Positions 9,698 through 19,110 of a stretch of 64,000 nucleotides of DNA are shown here, piece by piece. Origin of the DNA: Maniola hyperantus (lineage: Eukaryota > Arthropoda > Insecta > Lepidoptera > Nymphalidae); contig NC_048545.1 in the NCBI RefSeq assembly GCF_902806685.2, positions 15,461,926-15,525,925 on the forward strand, in the 5' to 3' direction. A model generated the notes under the pieces. It was not told the DNA's origin. It searched no databases and saw nothing but the letters and a program-made list of their open reading frames with translations. A program made the translations under genes and the position numbers. Position 1 is the first letter of the stretch; the number at the start of each line of letters is the position of its first letter.

Positions 9698-9969
9698 TCT
9701 TCTTACATTAAAAATCCAACTTTGAAAATTCAAAATACTAATATTTTGTTCATGAACACATTTTCTTTTCTGTGATGTAATTATAAACTCACAGTTTTCG
9801 GATTTATTCCTTTACTTGTGCTATAAGACTTACCTACCTACCAAATTTTATGATTCTAGGTCAACGGGAAGTACCCTATAGGTTTTCTTGACAGACACTA
9901 CGGACAGACAGACAACGTAGTCATCCTATAACGGTTCCTTTTTTCCTCTTGAGGTACGGAACCCTAAAA
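9698..9969 (-). repeat. GTR repeat, truncated
   Basis: The right two-thirds of the repeat is present in reverse: CGGTTCCTTTTTTCC, GAGGTACGGAACCCTAAAAA, the GACAGACAGACA tract and ACCAAATTTTATGATTCTAG. The segment matching the other terminus is missing. Confidence 0.65.
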
Positions 9970-10215
9970 ACTTGGAAACTTGTACAAAGGCAAGTCCAAG
10001 GTTGGCAGCCCTGGCCGGTCCTGTATCTCTGCACACAGGCCAGTGGGCGGGCACAAAGCGCGGCGTGCCGGCCGCGAGATTGTGTGCCGCTTATAATGTG
10101 CCCCTTTTTCATCTCGGGTTCATCTCGTGCTTACCTACTGAATGCTGGGTGTAACTTGAGTAATACGTATTTAAGCCATCTTCATCCTGGCATGTTTATT
10201 TATCTAAGGCGAATT
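9970..10215. other. GC-rich unique stretch
   Basis: About 9985-10110 is clearly more GC- and CpG-rich than its surroundings (CAGCCCTGGCCGGTCC, GCGCGGCGTGCCGGCCGCGA). It has short open frames in more than one reading frame but no recognisable domain, and no second copy in the window. It could be conserved noncoding or promoter-type DNA. Confidence 0.3.
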
Positions 10216-10491
10216 CATCAGTGTTTGCAGACCAAAGTCTTCAAACAGTGCATGTTGCCACTTGCCAGTGATGACATAACATTCGAGAGATGGTAGCTTA
10301 ACATGAGCCTCGTAGAGTTACTCAGCGGGTGATGGTGAGAACTATGCTTGAATATTCTCTACGTGATCAAATCATAAATGAGGAGATCCGTAGGAGAACT
10401 AGAATAACCGAAAACGATACCCTGACGTTGGGGTCCCAAGGTGCTGGAATGCAAACCTCGCTCCAGAAAACGCAGCATTGGAAACCCTCAT
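10216..10491 (+). mobile_element. RTE-1 LINE fragment
   Basis: The sequence follows the RTE-1 C-terminal coding region seen in other copies (CAGACCAAAGTCTTCAAACA, GAGGAGATCCGTAGGAGAAC, GTCCCAAGGTGCTGGAATG), but with frame-breaking changes. It is a degraded remnant of the reverse transcriptase C-terminus. Confidence 0.65.
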
Positions 10492-11105
10492 AAAAACTTT
10501 TCACATTTGAAAATGGTGCTTTAGCCGCCATATTAAACTTTTTCAAAAAAAGTTATAATTTGTGTCACTCGGGATGATGGAAAAATAATTCTAACCACAT
10601 CCTTTATATCCCAATCTGTTCAAGCATTTAGAAGTTATGGCGGAATGAATAAGCGCACTGAAAACATTACACCCCTTTTTTGGGCCGTGTAACAATGGTT
10701 TAATTAGAGTCAATATTATTACTCCAATTAACAAATAATAAGTATTGAAAATTGATCTAAAAACTAGGCACATATCCATTAAACTTCATTACTAGTACAC
10801 CCGTAACATCTATTCGACTGAATACTTCAATTTTATAGTAACCCATTAACGGGAGGTGGAACGATTGTTGGAACTGACTGAAATGACTACAAAATTACAT
10901 TAAACTCGATCATAAACCGGCAGCCGTGGAATACGCTTTGTTGAAATCAGTTAACAAGACCGTTTACTCTATAAAATGTAAGCAAAGAGCTGCCGACCCA
11001 TTTCCTTAAAGTGTTTTTAGAAGAAAATTAGCCATGTTAATCATGACTTATATTCTCCTTTCCCATATAACTAAGCGTCAAGCTTTTGATAGGAGAGGCA
11101 TGATA
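10492..11105. other. Unique AT-rich DNA
   Basis: No gene, RNA gene or repeat copy is recognised. Confidence 0.4.
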
Positions 11106-11190
11106 ATAGCGCAACGGGTGAGGTTTGAATCGCTGACCTTACGGATTTCAGTCCATTCCTTAAATATTGAGCTATTGAGATTCAACGGAT
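11106..11190 (-). repeat. SINE-1 head fragment
   Basis: GCGCAACGGGTGAGGTTTGA through GGATTTCAGTCCATTCCTTA is the reverse complement of the tRNA-like head of SINE-1 (compare 13215-13390). Only the head is present. Confidence 0.55.
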
Positions 11191-11261
11191 ATTTTAATAT
11201 CAAAATTGCTCCACTTCAAAATACTTTCAAAGATGTATGTCGTAAAAAAGTATGAAATAAA

Positions 11262-11412
11262 TGAATATGATAATAGAGCCTCAATTGCAATAGGTCATTG
11301 GTTCAAACCCCACCCGTTGAAATATTGTCTTTAGCACAAGCTTTACGCCTAGTTGGAGGGGAAAGGGTAATAATAATAATCATTTACGTGGCTAATATTT
11401 TTTGAAAAATAT
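11262..11412 (+). repeat. SINE-1, partial
   Basis: It has the GGTTCAAACCCCACCCGTTG box-B region and the tail phrase CACAAGCTTTACGCCTAGTT GGAGGGGAAAGG, followed by an A-rich end. It lies in inverted orientation to the fragment 75 bp upstream. Confidence 0.65.
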
Positions 11413-11850
11413 ATGGACGACTTGACTGACAAAATTTTCGTGATCTAATCCTTCTTATTTGCTACTTTCAAAAGCAGGTTTCCCTTTCAAGAGGGAACTA
11501 ACTTTTCCTTTACCTACAGAATTAGAAAACTGGAAAACTCTATTTCGATAAAATTTGAAATAATGTCAGAAGGTTACACTCAGTATTTTTGATTTTTTTT
11601 TATACATTGTACATTTCGATCACTAGCTCTTCGGTTATAAGCTACTATACGCCCATGGTCGCCATTATTTACTCTGGTGCGGCGGCGGCGGCGGCGGGGC
11701 TCCGACCACGACTAACGACGCTGTAGCAGCTATTGATATTGCTCTGCGTTATATTACTATTTCATATTTCTCCACCCTGTTACATTATCATACTTATGGA
11801 AAACTGCCTAGAAAATTGCACTTTTATATACTACATACTTTTATATGTTA
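11413..11850. other. Unique DNA with a CGG triplet run
   Basis: Most is AT-rich and featureless. At 11681-11700 there is a (CGG)n run inside a GC-richer patch (11640-11720). No gene is visible. Confidence 0.4.
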
Positions 11851-12093
11851 CATAGCTAAACGGGTTGCGAAGCTAACGTGGCAATGGACAGGGCACATAG
11901 TTCAAAAAAACGATAGACGATGGAATCCCAAGCTGCTAGAATGGCGATCTCGTACCGGAAAGCGACAGACGATATCAAGCGAATCGCAGAGAGCCGCTGG
12001 ATGATGGCGTCGACGAAGACCGTGTGTGTCAAAGTGGGTTTAAAAGACCTTTATCCAGCAGTGGACGTCTATCGGGTGATAATGATGATGATA
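11851..12093 (+). mobile_element. RTE-1 LINE 3' end
   Basis: It has the family sequence AAACGGGTTGCGAAGCTAAC, GGACAGGGCACATAGTTC, the end phrase CCAGCAGTGGACGTCTATCG and the ATGATGATGA tail. Small deletions break the frame. It ends 36 bp from a second RTE-1 fragment in opposite orientation. Confidence 0.75.
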
Positions 12094-12128
12094 GATCCTA
12101 GTTATAAATTTTTTTTTATTGTTTTATA

Positions 12129-12266
12129 ATCACATAGAGAAATTCTGAGCATAAAGCTCTCTACATCGCCCGCTGAGTGTCTCTGAGCTTTCTTATGATG
12201 CCCATAGTTACCGACCGAGTCTCGGATCCGTATGTCATCAGTGATGACAAAATAAACATGCTGTTT
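12129..12266 (-). mobile_element. RTE-1 LINE fragment
   Basis: The reverse complement reads through the RTE-1 segment around the conserved ...TGATGACATACGGATCCGAG... and ...CACTCAGCGGGCGATG... region. It lies tail-to-side with the preceding copy. Confidence 0.6.
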
Positions 12267-12461
12267 GTAAATCATGAACTTCTGCAGAGTAACGCTTTTT
12301 TCAAACAAAGCAAAGTTATAGATTTGATTGTAAATGCTTTCCTTCTGACTGATAATAAAATAAGATGATGTAGTTTGTAGATGATATCGATTTGCACCCA
12401 CGTATCGATTTAACAAAGTGGGTAGCACAGACTTCAATAAATAACAATAGTACCTACAGTA

Positions 12462-12622
12462 GTACAGTATGCGGCAGAAGGTGATAGCAGATTTGTAGAG
12501 CGTTGTCCTTGTCATTAAGACCGACAAAACGTCATATAGGTATAAGTGACAGAGACAACGCTCTACAAAGCTGAAATGTCATTCTAAAGGCCGATATATA
12601 TTATTTTCGGCTACATACTGTA
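12462..12622. mobile_element. Foldback MITE, Tc1/mariner-type family K (diverged)
   Basis: It opens with ACAGTATGCGGCAG and closes with CGGCTACATACTGT. An internal inverted repeat is built on GTAGAGCGTTGTC and GACAACGCTCTAC. It is closely related to 12612-12782 and 17417-17598 and shares about 10 bp with the next copy. Confidence 0.6.
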
Positions 12623-12782
12623 CGCGGCAGGAAATATTGCACATCGTACTTTATAAAGAGATTTCGACTTCCTAAAGCGCCGTCTCTGTCACTCAGTATC
12701 AAAGACAGAAACAACGCTCTACCAAAATATCGTTACCTCATTCTAAAGTTCGATGTGCAATATTTCCTGCCGGTTACTGTAA
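12612..12782. mobile_element. Foldback MITE family K
   Basis: The terminal inverted repeats span about 31 bp and include GGCAGGAAATATTGCACATC at the left and its complement at the right. The inner arms carry GTCTCTGTCACTC / GACAGAAACAACGC. The ends fit a CAGTA..CCGG terminus with TA target, as in Tc1/mariner-derived MITEs. Confidence 0.7.
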
Positions 12783-12817
12783 ATGAGCTGTCAATAAATC
12801 TCTCTATGTGCCTGCCT

Positions 12818-12873
12818 CTCCGGTAGTGTCAGATTGGTGTCCCATTAGACTATGAAAATGAAAGAATAGAGCC
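12818..12873 (+). repeat. SINE-4 internal fragment
   Basis: GTGTCAGATTGGTGTCCCAT followed by TAGACTATGAAAATGAAAGA matches the middle of the repeat at 53456-53757 (GTATCGGATTTTACTATTAC...GAGTGAGGAAATAGA) and the common Lepidoptera form I remember. The head and tail are missing. Confidence 0.45.
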
Positions 12874-13214
12874 TCAGTTTTCGCTGACCACTTTAAAATC
12901 TCTAGCGTAGTTCGCTAGTCGACGTTGAGCATAGGCATACAAAACAAAACCGGCTTCACTTTTGTATAGGTACATGTTTAAACCTCCACCCACATTTACC
13001 TAGTCTATGGTGTATGAAATGTGGGTGGTAGCAATTGTATACTGTTTTCGTATGGCAATCATTTGACAGAGTTTATAGAGTTGTCATGGGACCATTGTGA
13101 AACTAAACAGGTATATCCACTTTAAAGACCCATAAATAAAATACTTTTTTATTGATCGGCATAAATAAGATTCGACAATTTTTTTTCAGATTTTCCAGTA
13201 ATTTAAAATTTTGA
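12874..13214. other. Unique DNA with a 12-bp stem hairpin
   Basis: CCACCCACATTT (12986-12997) and AAATGTGGGTGG (13017-13028) are perfect inverted repeats with a 19-base loop. No gene is visible. Confidence 0.4.
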
Positions 13215-13390
13215 ACCTCGATAACTCAACGGTTGAGGAGCGGACTGAATTCCGAAAGGTCAGCGGTTCAAACCCGACCCGTTGCACTAATTGTCGTACC
13301 TACTCCTAGCACAAGCTTTACGCTTAGTTGGAGGGGAAAGGGAATATTAGTCCTAATTAGCATGGCTAACAATCTTTAAAAAAAATATAG
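13215..13390 (+). repeat. SINE-1, full length
   Basis: A tRNA-like head (CGATAACTCAACGGTTGAGG as box A region, GGTTCAAACCC as box B) is followed by the family body (CGTACCTACTCCTAGCACAA, TTGGAGGGGAAAGGG) and an A-rich tail. The head would drive RNA polymerase III transcription in a SINE. It is not a functional tRNA gene: the acceptor end does not pair. Confidence 0.8.
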
Positions 13391-13437
13391 TAGTGAATTT
13401 CTTAAGTGTTGAGTGCGTGTGTTTGTCGATACAAATA

Positions 13438-13640
13438 TAATATCACAGGGCTACCTTTCCTGCCTCCTACTCGGGCGGTCGGGAGTTCGATCCCAAGCAC
13501 GCTGCTTTGACTTTTCGGAATTATGTACGTTTTAATCAATTAAATATTATTACTTCCTTTAACGGTGACGGAAAACATCGTGAGAAAACCTGCAAGTCTG
13601 AGATATCTCCATAACGTTCTCAAAGGTCTGTGAAGTCTAC
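13438..13640 (+). repeat. SINE-2, 3'-truncated
   Basis: CCTGCCTCCTACTCGGGCGG and GGGAGTTCGATCCC (box B) give the tRNA-like head. The body phrase TTTAACGGTGACGGAAAACA follows. At about 13640 the SINE breaks off directly into an RTE-1 tail. Confidence 0.75.
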
Positions 13641-13756
13641 CACTGATCGCACCAGAAAGCGCAGCGTTGGAAGACCGCCCACTAGATGGACAGACGATGG
13701 TGGAGCCCCTGGATTCAGGTGGCGCGAGACCGTGGTGTGTGGAAGACAAGAGACCT
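13641..13756 (+). mobile_element. RTE-1 LINE fragment joined to SINE-2
   Basis: CACCAGAAAGCGCAGCGTTG GAAGACCGCCCACTAGATGG through GGTGTGTGGAAG is RTE-1 C-terminal coding sequence. It begins where SINE-2 stops, either by insertion or by recombination between the two repeats. Confidence 0.65.
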
Positions 13757-14433
13757 ATGTATATTGAATGAACATTCTACATAGAGTATATTTTGTAATA
13801 GGCAATAGCTGATATCTACCGTCTCTTTGGTACTCTTTAAATGGTATTTTCTACAACTTTACCAGTAGCAAGCGATCAAGTGTATTCTAGTATACATTCT
13901 AGTAGATAGTAGTAAGTATAGTAGTACAGTAGTTGTAACAGCCGAGCCCGCGTCCTCACACTATGTCCCATCGCTGTTCCGAGTTTCTAATTAAGTTGTT
14001 ACTTTACCATTTGTTACGAACAAGTTTATCTCTACCTCTCTTTTCCAATTAGTTTGTTTTGTTCCCGACGAAAACTTACTAACTTTCATGTAGACTCTAG
14101 AGTACACAAGTATTTTTCAGATTGTTCTAATAGGTAAACAATTATTTATTTTTCTTATTGGAAACTTCAATTGCAAAAAATGGGGGGGGGGGGGGGAATC
14201 AGGAGTACATAAACTGTTTTTAAAATTTAACGTTACAAAACTTTATATAGACTTAATATGTCAATGGTGTATTGGACTGAAATCTAAAAGGTTTCAAATC
14301 TATTGGTTCGTGGTGGTGGTGGTCATATGCTAAGACATTTCAGTTCAGAAGTTCAGTTTGCGGGCAGGATTTTTTTTTACTTGAATGTAGCATTCTATAG
14401 ATTAATTTTGTTGAGACCACAAAATCCATACTG
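13757..14433. other. Unique DNA with a 15-base G run
   Basis: It is mostly AT-rich with no gene. G(15) at 14182-14196 is the longest single-base GC run in the window. A GTGGTGGTGGTGGT tract lies at about 14309-14322. Confidence 0.45.
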
Positions 14434-14740
14434 TCGTATTAATATTATACTTAAATGTGAAAGTGTGTCTGTCCGTCTGCTGGCTTTACACGGCCCATTC
14501 ATTAAACCGATTTTAACCAAATTTGGTAAAGAGGGCAATTTTGTATGGATGGACATACTCTATTTTTTGTCCCGGAAAATCAGAGAGTTCCCATGGGATT
14601 TAAAAAAACCAAATCCATTTCTATGAATTAGTGGGCATTGTCTATTTGACAAAAAGAAAAATTGCATCGGATTTAGGCTACTTTTTATTCTGGAAAATCA
14701 AAGATTTCTTATCCACGCCGATGAAGTCACGGGCACGTCA
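14434..14740 (+). mobile_element. Helitron-like element H2, degraded
   Basis: TAATATTATACTTAAATGTG AAAGTGTGTCTGTCCGTCTG marks the 5' side. TTTTTGTCCCGGAAAATCAG and ATCCACGCCGATGAAGTCAC mark the 3' side. It holds an internal partial duplication (two GGAAAATCA blocks) and lacks an intact CTAG end. Confidence 0.6.
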
Positions 14741-14994
14741 CGTCTTTAGCACATGTTACCGAATTTCCAAGTAAGTATATCCTTGTTCAAGCAACTATTT
14801 ACTGTTTGACTAACTGACTAACTTGCGAGGTAACTCGTAACTCGTTTATTATGAGAGTAACGTATTCGTAGTCGCATTAGGGGGATGTTTGTACGAGTAA
14901 CTTGTAGTAGCCAGCTGTTGCCGAGTTGGTCCACTTGCCAAACTATTGCTGGCTGATATATTGTTGTACTTTACTTGCTAACTTGTATACTTTT

Positions 14995-15182
14995 AGGGTT
15001 CCGTACCCGAAAGGTTCGTCTGACCGTCTGTCAGTTAGCGGGCTGTATCTCATGAAACGTAGATATAGAGCTGAAATTTTCACAAAAACCCGTTAGTTTC
15101 TATAAAATTTCAAAATGGCCGCTATCAAAATTTGAAATAATTAAAAAGTGTTAACTCGTGTGCAAGTCAGACTCGCTTTTTA
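14995..15182 (+). repeat. GTR-related repeat, shorter type
   Basis: It begins TTAGGGTTCCGTACC, then GCGGGCTGTATCTCATGAAA, and ends near GTGCAAGTCAGACTCGC. It shares both ends with GTR but has a different interior, like 41196-41406. Confidence 0.6.
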
Positions 15183-15271
15183 CCAGACCAATTTTTACTT
15201 TGTGACTCTGAATAAATTTGAATGTATGGGGTAAGTGTCGTGAATACTTACTTACAATAATGTGTGTGACC

Positions 15272-15308
15272 CACGGAACAGAAAGAACTGATTTTTCTGT
15301 TCCGTGGT
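15272..15308. other. Strong 13-bp stem hairpin
   Basis: CCACGGAACAGAA and TTCTGTTCCGTGG are exact inverted repeats separated by about 11 bases. Direct GTGTGACC copies sit on each side (about 15263 and 15309). No gene context explains it. Confidence 0.55.
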
Positions 15309-15387
15309 GTGACCTGACTATATTTTTTTTTCAATTCAATATGACGGCTATGTAATTCAATAATAATATTATGTCCTTACATATTTT

Positions 15388-15572
15388 AAAGAGCTTCAAT
15401 AGCTCAACCGGTATAGGAGTGGACTGAAAACCGAAAGGTCGACGGTTCAAACCCCGCCCGTTGCACTATTGTCGTACCTACTCCTAGCACAAGCTTGACG
15501 CTTAATTGGAGAGGAAAGGGGAATGTTAGTCATTTAATATGGCTAATATTCTTTTATAAAAAAAAAAAATAT
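15388..15572 (+). repeat. SINE-1, full length
   Basis: TAGCTCAACCGGTATAGGAG (box A region), GACGGTTCAAACCCCGCC (box B), the shared body CTCCTAGCACAAGCTTGACG and a tail ending in A(12). It is the best-preserved head of the three larger copies. Confidence 0.8.
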
Positions 15573-16027
15573 TGAATTACATAGCCACCATTTTCAAATG
15601 TAAAAAAAAGAACTTTCAGTTATTTTTGTTCATTTACAAAAACGTTTTAAAAAACTTTTTAAACTACATGTTAGTTTTAGTTTACCGCTTCAAATAGCGA
15701 TTGGAGAGCAATTTACTTATCAATTGATTAGGGCCGGAGTGACAGAGCGACATCAATTACACAAACTATTAGCTCCCGGGCGAATTCTAATTGGTCCCTC
15801 AAGACAAATTGTCTTGGACCCCTCCAACTGGGCGGCGCGGCGGCGGCGGCGCGTGACGCTCTAATCACTCTTATCATAAAGTTTTGTATAACTTAAATTG
15901 CACTATGATGAAATATATTTCATAGTTAACTATCCAATAAGGTAAGAGTCCATCAAATCAAGACCTCTGCCTCAATATGAAGACTAAAATGGCAAAACTT
16001 TTGCATGGCTAAGTAAAATTTGATGCA
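15573..16027. other. Unique DNA with a GC-richer core
   Basis: The core 15720-15860 contains several TAAT-type motifs, the palindrome CAAGACAAATTGTCTTG and a (CGG)n-like run at about 15832-15854. It is not a copy of any repeat in the window and has no open frame. It is a candidate conserved noncoding element. Confidence 0.35.
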
Positions 16028-16241
16028 ATACCAATATTATAAATGCGACAAAAGCGTGTTTATAGTCTGTCTGTCTGCTAGCTTCACGGCCCATCCCTTT
16101 CACCAATTTTGAGTTTTGACGATAGGTACCTACAGATATAGCTTGCATCATGGGGACATAGGCTACTTTTGTCCCGGAACATCAAAGAGTTCTCACGAGA
16201 TTTTTATTCAACCTAAATCCACGCGGACGAAGTCGTGCTAG
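16028..16241 (+). mobile_element. Helitron-like element H2
   Basis: AATATTATAAATGCGACAAA at the 5' side, GTCTGTCTGTCTGCTAGC, then CCACGCGGACGAAGTCGTG and CTAG (16238-16241) followed by T. It was probably a full-length copy. The very 5' TC is not certain. Confidence 0.65.
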
Positions 16242-16319
16242 TAGGTAATAAAATATATTTTGATTTCTAGACATAAATTACGGCGTTACGCGGTCATCAT
16301 CATCATGAGTATGAGGCGG

Positions 16320-16455
16320 GAGGGCGCCAAATACCTACACCCGTACGTCACCCGCACTCGCCCGCACCGGGTTAGAGCGGGGCCTTTGCGGGTGTGCGGG
16401 GCGTTCCCTCCCCTATTGCCATCCCGACCTATCGTTTACTATAGGTCGGTATCTA
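16320..16455. repeat. Repeat G (GACAGGTCGAGATGG family), diverged
   Basis: GGGTGTGCGGGGCGTTCC and ATTGCCATCCCGACCTAT match the terminal part of copies at 45385-45477, 46146-46300 and 57925-58000. The sequence is GC-rich against an AT-rich background. Confidence 0.5.
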
Positions 16456-16812
16456 TGTAATGTAGGTATTTGTAAATTATTACAATTTCACCTTGAGCTA
16501 ATGACATCAAATTTTACAAAGTTCGAAAGTACACCAAATCCGTGATATATTTTCATAAGTTAAGCAGAAAGCCTTATAAAGTTGAGATAATCACTTTTGT
16601 TGGCGAACTTGCAGATATTTAGGAGGCAATATCGGTTTAGCACGCAGCTCTCGAGTGGAGAGCGGGGGTGAGCGGAGCGGGGCGGAGCGGGGCGGGGGCG
16701 AGCGGCGACAATTCATAAAACGCTCAGTGGCTCAATTTACACCCCTACAACTTTACCAACGCCGCCACATTACTAGATTTACCATGATATCAAAATATTT
16801 ATAATTTGTTTT
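16456..16812. other. Unique DNA with a GC-rich simple repeat
   Basis: At 16657-16709 there is a purine-rich, GC-rich imperfect tandem repeat of GAGCGGGGCG-like units. The rest is AT-rich and featureless. Confidence 0.45.
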
Positions 16813-17255
16813 TACGGTTCCGTTACCTCAAAAGGAAAAAGGAACCCTTATAGGATCACTTTGTTGTCTGTCTGTCTGTCTGTCAAGAAAGTTAAAGCGT
16901 ACCTACTTCCCCCTACCTAGAATCATGAAATTTGGCAGGTAAGTAGGACTGATAACACACATAAGGGGAAAAAATCTGAAAACCGTGAATTTGTGGTTAC
17001 ATCACACAAAAAGAATTAAATTGTGGTCATAAACTAAAAATTAGTATTTTCAATTTTAAAAGTAAAATAACTATGTATATCAAGAGGGCATCGTCATATC
17101 ATATTAAAGGGCTTCATCTCTGCATTCCAAAACAGATTTTTTATTTATTTTTATGCATCATAGTTTTTGAATTATCGTGCAAAATGTTGAAAAAATACGA
17201 CTGTACTATGGAACCATCGGTGCGCGAGTCTAACTCGCATTTGGCCGGTTTTTCT
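16813..17255 (+). repeat. GTR repeat, full length
   Basis: It starts TACGGTTCCGTTACCTCAAA and carries (TCTG)n, ACCTAGAATCATGAAATTTG, AAACAGATTTTTTATTTATT and the end GTGCGCGAGTCTAACTCGCA TTTGGCCGG. It is the best complete, uninterrupted copy. No coding frame is present. Confidence 0.75.
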
Positions 17256-17416
17256 TTAGGAAAATCCTCGCTATAACCATGGTAACCCTACGTGTAAGCC
17301 CTCACGGCCGATATCGTCACCACTTCCACTCGGGGTCGAGATTCCCTTCCGCGCCGGTTTGTTGTTTATACTTTCTCTTGTTTGCTCTAAATATTGGCTT
17401 GGTTTGACCGATATCC
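17256..17416. other. Unique segment partly duplicated at 18098-18148
   Basis: GTTTGCTCTAAATATTGGCT and TTGACCGATATCC recur as GTTTGCTTAAATATTGGTTT and GTGACCGATACCC about 730 bp downstream. This suggests a local duplication later separated by repeat insertions. Confidence 0.4.
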
Positions 17417-17598
17417 TACAGTACCCGGCCAAAAATATTGCACATTGAACTTTAGAAAGAGATTTCGGCTTCGTAGAGCGTCGTCTCTGTCACTCATACC
17501 TATGTGACGTTTCGTCGGTCTCAACGACAGAGACAACGCTCTACGAAACCATTATCTCTTTCTAAAGTTCGATGTGCTATATTTTCTACCGGGTACTG
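17417..17598. mobile_element. Foldback MITE family K, Tc1/mariner-like ends
   Basis: The termini are CAGTACCCGG and CCGGGTACTG, flanked by TA on both sides. Inner arms carry GTAGAGCGTCGTCTCTGTC and GACAGAGACAACGCTCTAC. There is no coding capacity. Confidence 0.75.
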
Positions 17599-17610
17599 TA
17601 CAATATGATA

Positions 17611-17764
17611 CCGTGATAGCCTAGTGGTCAAGATGCATCCGCCTCCTATTTGGGAGATTAGAGGTTCGATCTCAGGCACGCACCTCGGAGGAGCGTTTTA
17701 AGCAATAAAATATCACTTGCTTTAACGGTGAAGGAAAACATTGTGAGGAAACCTGCATACCTGG
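17611..17764 (+). repeat. SINE-2, 3'-truncated
   Basis: GTGATAGCCTAGTGGTCAAG (box A region) and GAGGTTCGATCTC (box B), then TTTAACGGTGAAGGAAAACA and AGGAAACCTGCATACC. The tRNA-like head is intact but the second half of the SINE is missing. Confidence 0.75.
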
Positions 17765-17803
17765 TCTTGGCCAAAAAATACAGAAACAGGTCAAAAAATA
17801 TTT

Positions 17804-18044
17804 AAAAAACCGACTTCCAAAACCACTACAAAGTAAAAAATAACTTTTGTTTCTGAAACAAAAATTGAAAATTTCTGGATCCAACTGATCCAGAATTTTT
17901 TATGGGACCACCACGGAAACTTCCTCTGTTGATTAAAAAATATATTTGCAAATCGGTTCAGAAACCTCGAAGAAATCGATGTACATACATTAAAAAAACG
18001 GGCTGAATTGAGAACCACCTCTTTTTTGGAAGTTGGTTAAAAAA
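17804..18044. mobile_element. Repeat with AACCGACTTCCAAAA inverted ends
   Basis: AAACCGACTTCCAAAAC at the left and TTTTTTGGAAGTTGGTTAA at the right are imperfect inverted repeats. The interior contains GGATCC-like inverted halves (CTGGATCCAACTGATCCAGA). A fragment of the right end recurs at about 22050-22108. Confidence 0.6.
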
Positions 18045-18419
18045 GGGACCGGGCATGGCTGGTTTACAATGGGTCGTCGAAACGGGTGCTTCTAACTTTT
18101 CCTGTTTGCTTAAATATTGGTTTGTTTGTTTGTGACCGATACCCGACAATAACCTTGTTTTTAGCGTTATTTGCGTTGTTGTTCGTTGAGAATGATTTTC
18201 AATCTAAAACTCCATGAATATTCATACCATCTTGGATATTACTGACTGTTGCGTCACCGTTCAGCAACCATACAGTTCGGAAAACGTAATAACATGCTGG
18301 TTTGAAAAATAATGAACTAGTGCGTATGATGCAATCTTTGACGGCGCAATTTGTATGGTAGTGTAAAAGTATTCTATACAATTTCATTCGATTAGTACTT
18401 GGGTATAAACAATTACACA

Positions 18420-18584
18420 ATAGATGACTGAGACTTCGTCTGTGTGGATTTAGGTTTTAAAAATAGCCTTCCCCGAGATGCAAGCTATCTCTATACCAAA
18501 TTTCGTCAAAATCGGTTGAACATCGGGCTGTGAAACGCTAGCAGACAGACAGATATACTTTCGCATTTATAATATTAGTATGGA
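18420..18584 (-). mobile_element. Helitron-like element H2
   Basis: In reverse it runs from TCCATACTAATATTATAAAT GCGAAAGTATATCTGTCTGT to CACACAGACGAAGTCTCAGT. It is shorter than other copies owing to an internal loss. The CTAG end is altered. Confidence 0.6.
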
Positions 18585-18595
18585 TATGGATTATA

Positions 18596-18730
18596 GAGGG
18601 CGCGTTTGGAACCCTCGTAGCTTTAGTTTTAAGTTTGGGTAATAATTATCACCACTATATCTTACAAATCCAACAACTGACAATCAAAAAGAGTACATAA
18701 TTTATTACCTATTTTGAATAAATTATTCGA
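18596..18730 (+). mobile_element. LINE 3' end, family R
   Basis: GGAACCCTCGTAGCTTTAGT TTTAAGTTTGGGTAATAATT through CTATTTTGAATAAAT is shared with 30412-30522 and 52625-52745. It looks like the 3' UTR of a non-LTR element with an AATAAAT-type tail. Confidence 0.55.
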
Positions 18731-19110
18731 ATTTTGAATTTTTTTGAATTTTGAATTTATTACAAAAAATAAAATAGAAAATGCATAAAAAAGAGTCAAG
18801 AACTGTATGATCGCTAGGCTGCGACATTATTACTGCGGTATTGTGTTTATTTAGACCGCTGGCATTTGAGATAATAGAATATTAAATTACCCTAACCTAT
18901 CCCGTGACAGCTTAATGCCATGCTGAAGGAAACAGCCGCGGGGGGCATTCGAATTACGAGCTAAAGTCAGCTTAGCTGGTACTCATACACTGATTACGAA
19001 ACTATGACTCTCAGGCTCACAGGTTAATACCTAGTGTGGTATTGTAGAGGTGCACCATTTCAAAGGTGGCGTGTGAAATCGCGTGAAAAGCTTTTTCATG
19101 ATATAAGTAG
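18731..19110. other. Mostly unique AT-rich DNA
   Basis: GAATTTTGAATTT repeats directly follow the LINE tail. No gene is visible in the remainder. Confidence 0.4.

Noticed and set aside
17611..17690. tRNA gene
   Set aside because: It has box A and box B but is the head of SINE-2, present in many copies with a shared non-tRNA body. The same applies to the SINE-1, SINE-3, SINE-4 and SINE-5 heads.
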